Source: Deltaproteobacteria bacterium
GTDB lineage: Bacteria; Desulfobacterota; Desulfobacteria; Desulfobacterales; ETH-SRB1
Length of the DNA stretch: 8,960 nucleotides
Direction: 5' to 3'
Assembly: GCA_019314185.1 (NCBI GenBank)
Contig: JAFCZU010000104.1
Location: forward strand, 1 to 8,960
Made by a program: the position numbers and the translations under genes. Position 1 is the stretch's first letter. Each line of letters opens with the position of its first letter. Of the stretch, positions 7,263 through 8,960 are shown piece by piece. The notes below the pieces were generated by a model, which was not told the DNA's origin, did no database searches, and was given only the letters and a program-made list of their open reading frames with translations.

Positions 7263-7306
7263 GACTTTTTACGAGAACATCAATATTGGCAAATTCGTAA
7301 AAAGTC
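7263..7306. repeat. 12-bp perfect inverted repeat upstream of cvpA
   Basis: GACTTTTTACGA at 7263-7274 and TCGTAAAAAGTC at 7295-7306 are perfect reverse complements around a 20-nt loop. The repeat ends 52 bp before the cvpA start. It could be an operator-like site, a hairpin in the cvpA leader, or a dispersed intergenic repeat. It lacks a GC-rich stem and a following T-run in either direction, so it is not called a terminator. The rest of the 394-bp phoH-cvpA gap (6965-7358) shows only AT-rich DNA apart from the features listed separately. Confidence 0.55.
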
Positions 7307-7358
7307 ATGAATTTAACTATAGATAACTAAGTAGAAAGTTTTATATACAAGGCGTATT

Positions 7359-7877
7359 ATGAATACATTTGATATTGTAATAATAATCATTCTTGGTTTT
7401 TGTCTTATAAGGGGAGTTTTTAGAGGGCTAATAAAAGAAATATCTTCAATAATCGGTGTGTTGGGAGGTTTTTATGCAGCCTATACTTATTATACGGTAA
7501 TTGCAAAAGCCTTATCCGGCTGGATATCAAACGATTCATACTGCAACATACTGAGCTTTATGGTTGTTTTTTGTAGTGTTTTTCTTATTATCAGCATTCT
7601 TGGAATAATCATCAAATATATACTCAATATCGCCTTTTTGGGCTTGGTTGATCGAATTTGTGGAGCTGGATTCGGCGCCATCAAAGGTATTTTGATTGTT
7701 TCTGTTCTATTAATTACCTTAACCAGCTTTCTCCCAAAGGGTACGCCTGTAATAAAAGAGTCTCTGCTTGCCCCTCATGTTACATCAATATCTGAAAACA
7801 TGGCCAAAATAATTCCTAAGGAAATGAAACAAAAATTTGCAACCAAGATAAAAGAATTGAAAAAGGCCTGGAATTAA
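7359..7877 (+). CDS. CvpA family membrane protein
   Basis: This is a small inner-membrane protein of 172 residues with four predicted membrane segments, at about 4-20, 30-47, 64-88 and 105-125. A charged, amphipathic tail follows, with many lysines from 153 onward. The segment VDRICGAGFGAIKG at 97-110 and the opening block of an aspartate followed by a hydrophobic helix and GVFRGLIKE (19-27) are typical of the CvpA/colicin V production family. In E. coli CvpA is needed for colicin V export; in most bacteria the family's role is not well defined, though it has been tied to envelope stress. The ATG at 7359-7361 has AAGG at 7349-7352 with a 6-nt spacer. It is the only plus-strand gene here, divergent from phoH and convergent with the deaminase gene. 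Its base composition is very AT-rich (line 7561-7620 has 15 G/C of 60). Confidence 0.87.
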   Translation: MNTFDIVIIIILGFCLIRGVFRGLIKEISSIIGVLGGFYAAYTYYTVIAKALSGWISNDSYCNILSFMVVFCSVFLIISILGIIIKYILNIAFLGLVDRICGAGFGAIKGILIVSVLLITLTSFLPKGTPVIKESLLAPHVTSISENMAKIIPKEMKQKFATKIKELKKAWN

Positions 7878-7884
7878 GTTGTGC

Positions 7885-7943
7885 ACATCTTAATTGTTAA
7901 TTATTTAAGATCATTAGATAAGGATAGTTAATGTTTAAGATGT
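7885..7943. repeat. Inverted repeat in the convergent cvpA/deaminase gap
   Basis: ACATCTTAA at 7885-7893 and TTAAGATGT at 7935-7943 are perfect reverse complements with a 41-nt interior. An inner TTAAGA at 7905-7910 could pair with the same left arm instead, giving a shorter hairpin. The pair lies just after the cvpA stop codon. It is AT-rich and has no T-tract, so any role as a two-way terminator is weakly supported. Beyond it (7944-7977) is a GC-rich patch containing GCGCGCGC, the first sign of the composition change seen in the deaminase gene. Confidence 0.4.
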
Positions 7944-7977
7944 ACGTTGCCCTCATACAAAAGTTGCGCGCGCTGCC

Positions 7978-8571
7978 TCATGTTGGATTTACTTTGCGAT
8001 CCTTGCGAGCATTATAAATTACCCCGCCTACTTTTACATAAAGATTGAGTACGTCAACAGCTTCCTGTCGCAAAATATCCCGTGATACTTGCACCCCTCG
8101 CTCTTCGAGGGCTTGCTGCCAGTTCGGAAGTTTCGGCCCTTCGTCGAAACCAATGCAACGCGCATCTTCATCTCGAGCACCACAAACCAGCCGCGTAACT
8201 CCTGACCAGGGAATCGCTCCGAAACACATTGCGCAGGGCTCTGTAGAAGTTACCAGCTCATAATTGCTCTTTCCTTCATCACTGATATCGTACCGGTATA
8301 GCTTCTTCTGCGCCAGTGCGATCGCAATCATCTCTGCGTGAAGTATTGAGCAGTTACGTGTCACAACGATGTTCACTCCTGGCGCAATAAGGCACCCACT
8401 CGCATCGAACACACCAGCACCAAAAGGCCCCCCGGTTTGTCTCTGAACGTTCTCTCGTGCCAGTGTAACTACAAAACGCATACGATCTTCCCTTGTCCTG
8501 AAAATCTTTGGACTGTGCGCGAGTAGTTCTCCTACCCAATGTGGAAGTTTGATCGTAAAATCCATCTGCAA
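7978..8571 (-). CDS. Zinc-dependent nucleoside/guanine deaminase-like protein (cytidine deaminase superfamily)
   Basis: The protein, 198 residues with the start used here, belongs to the cytidine/deoxycytidylate deaminase superfamily, probably the GuaD/TadA-like branch that hydrolytically removes an exocyclic amino group from a base or nucleoside. The zinc and proton-shuttle motif HAE is at 78-80 (H78 ligand, E80 catalytic), and PCAMC at 112-116 gives C113 and C116. GGPFGAGV at 47-54 and IGFDEGPK at 140-147 are also family-like. A substrate cannot be named. The open frame continues upstream past a TTG at 8611-8613 to a stop at 8704-8706. I place the start at the TTG at 8569-8571 because a full Shine-Dalgarno sequence sits just before it; the ATG at 8563-8565 is the alternative. 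G/C is about 55% over 8041-8220 (99 of 180), against 25-27% in sampled lines of cvpA and pgpH. Together with the adjacent IS remnant this suggests horizontal acquisition. Confidence 0.85.
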   Translation of the reverse strand: MQMDFTIKLPHWVGELLAHSPKIFRTREDRMRFVVTLARENVQRQTGGPFGAGVFDASGCLIAPGVNIVVTRNCSILHAEMIAIALAQKKLYRYDISDEGKSNYELVTSTEPCAMCFGAIPWSGVTRLVCGARDEDARCIGFDEGPKLPNWQQALEERGVQVSRDILRQEAVDVLNLYVKVGGVIYNARKDRKVNPT

Positions 8572-8576
8572 CAGTG

Positions 8577-8586
8577 TCACCTCCTT
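8577..8586 (-). promoter_or_regulatory. Full-length Shine-Dalgarno sequence for the deaminase gene
   Basis: The minus strand reads AAGGAGGTGA, complementary along its whole length to the conserved CCUCCUU-containing 3' end of 16S rRNA. It ends 5 nt before the TTG at 8569-8571 and 11 nt before the ATG at 8563-8565. The first spacing is close to ideal for such a long match, so a TTG start is favoured. The site lies inside the longer open frame, which argues against translation beginning upstream. Confidence 0.7.
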
Positions 8587-8749
8587 GTAATACAGCTCTC
8601 TCGCCATCGACAAACGCTCCGTCTCACTTAACGGCGACGGATATCTTCCTACAAGATCTCTCCCTGTAAAAATGGTTGATTCAGATTCAGAGCAGCCCTT
8701 AGGTCACTATTTACCCTTTCTCCATTATCTGCTTCATAAACATTCTTTT
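8587..8749. other. Region between deaminase gene and IS remnant, no clear gene
   Basis: These 163 bases show no recognisable gene or RNA. The deaminase frame stays open on the minus strand from 8703 downward, adding about 44 codons upstream of the chosen start, with no ATG before 8605-8607 and no strong ribosome binding site. The peptide (it includes TIFTGRDLVGRYPSPLSE) is not one I recognise. It could be untranslated leader or a relic of a longer or fused N-terminus. No good promoter match was found. Confidence 0.3.
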
Positions 8750-8960
8750 GGCTCCTCGCTGTTTCAAGTGGGTAACCCGAAATTAAGTTTTCCACCAATG
8801 AAGTAAATCATTGCGATAAGATTTTTGTTAGTTCGATATCCACGAACTCTGGCTTTAGCAGTTTGAATTAAACTGTTAATGCCCTCGAGAATGCCATTGT
8901 TGATTTGAGATTTGAACTATTGAAGAACACCGTCCCAATGACGTTTTATAGTATAGGCTG
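8750..8960 (-). mobile_element. End of an ISL3-family insertion sequence (continues past window)
   Basis: The element's inferred outer end is GGCTCCTCGCT at 8750-8760, which resembles the GGCTCTTC-type termini I know for ISL3-family elements. It sits 3 bp outside the transposase stop codon, as expected for a compact IS. The AT-rich 8 bp just outside (8742-8749) would be the target duplication to look for at the other end. Only one end is in the window, so the boundary is a proposal. Confidence 0.55.
8764..8960 (-). pseudogene. ISL3-family transposase, C-terminal part with an in-frame stop codon
   Basis: Read on the minus strand from the window edge, 13 codons beginning AYTIKRHWDGVLQ are followed by TAG at 8917-8919. 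The frame then runs 50 more codons to TGA at 8764-8766. The block INNGILEGINSLIQTAKAR, followed by RGYRTNKNLIAMIYFIGGKL, is the hallmark C-terminus of ISL3 (DDE_Tnp_ISL3) transposases; the E of LEG is the expected last acidic residue of the DDE triad. At the TAG, relatives often carry a tryptophan, so a TGG-to-TAG change is likely. The stop falls before the catalytic glutamate, so a truncated product should be inactive. The rest of the gene lies outside the window. Confidence 0.85.

Noticed and set aside
7885..7943. Bidirectional intrinsic terminator between cvpA and the deaminase gene
   Set aside because: The stem is AT-rich with a 41-nt interior and no T-tract on either side, so it is listed only as an inverted repeat.
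7940..7985. Possible integron attC-type site or attachment site next to the deaminase gene
   Set aside because: The GCGCAAC and GTTGCGC words do not fit the attC core consensus, and no integrase or paired site is visible.
1..8960. CRISPR array, tRNA, rRNA, toxin-antitoxin pair or defence system
   Set aside because: No regularly spaced direct repeats, no tRNA-like cloverleaf or rRNA signature, and no paired small genes of these types were seen.

Overview
The window looks like the chromosome of a low-to-moderate GC, Gram-negative anaerobe. A desulfobacterial (former deltaproteobacterial) source is my best guess. This rests on the gene order, protein style and repeat-rich intergenic gaps, not on a marker gene, so it is inference.

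Region 1 (1-6964, minus strand) is a housekeeping cluster read right to left: phoH (PhoH-type ATPase), pgpH (7TM-HD phosphohydrolase), ybeY (rRNA endonuclease), pdxJ (vitamin B6 synthesis), nnr (NAD(P)HX repair) and tsaE (tRNA t6A synthesis, cut by the window edge). All six proteins carry intact catalytic motifs. They span RNA maturation (PhoH-YbeY), nucleotide second-messenger turnover (PgpH), cofactor synthesis and repair (PdxJ, Nnr) and tRNA modification (TsaE). pgpH and ybeY overlap by about 100 bp out of frame. The other gaps are 98-178 bp, and most hold inverted or short tandem repeats.

Region 2 (6965-7358) is a 394-bp divergent gap. It holds a possible phoH promoter, a MITE-like segment of about 155 bp with imperfect 19-nt terminal inverted repeats, and a separate 12-bp perfect inverted repeat. 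Region 3 (7359-7877, plus strand) is a CvpA-family membrane protein gene.

Region 4 (7878-8960) looks accessory. A convergent zinc-dependent nucleoside deaminase gene is clearly more GC-rich than its neighbours and starts behind a full-length Shine-Dalgarno sequence. Beside it lies the 3' end of an ISL3-type transposase gene with an in-frame stop codon, which suggests a decayed insertion sequence.

I found no CRISPR array, rRNA, tRNA or clear novel multi-gene system. The points most worth a second look are the pgpH/ybeY overlap, the family of intergenic inverted repeats, and the foreign-looking deaminase/IS segment with its unusual start.
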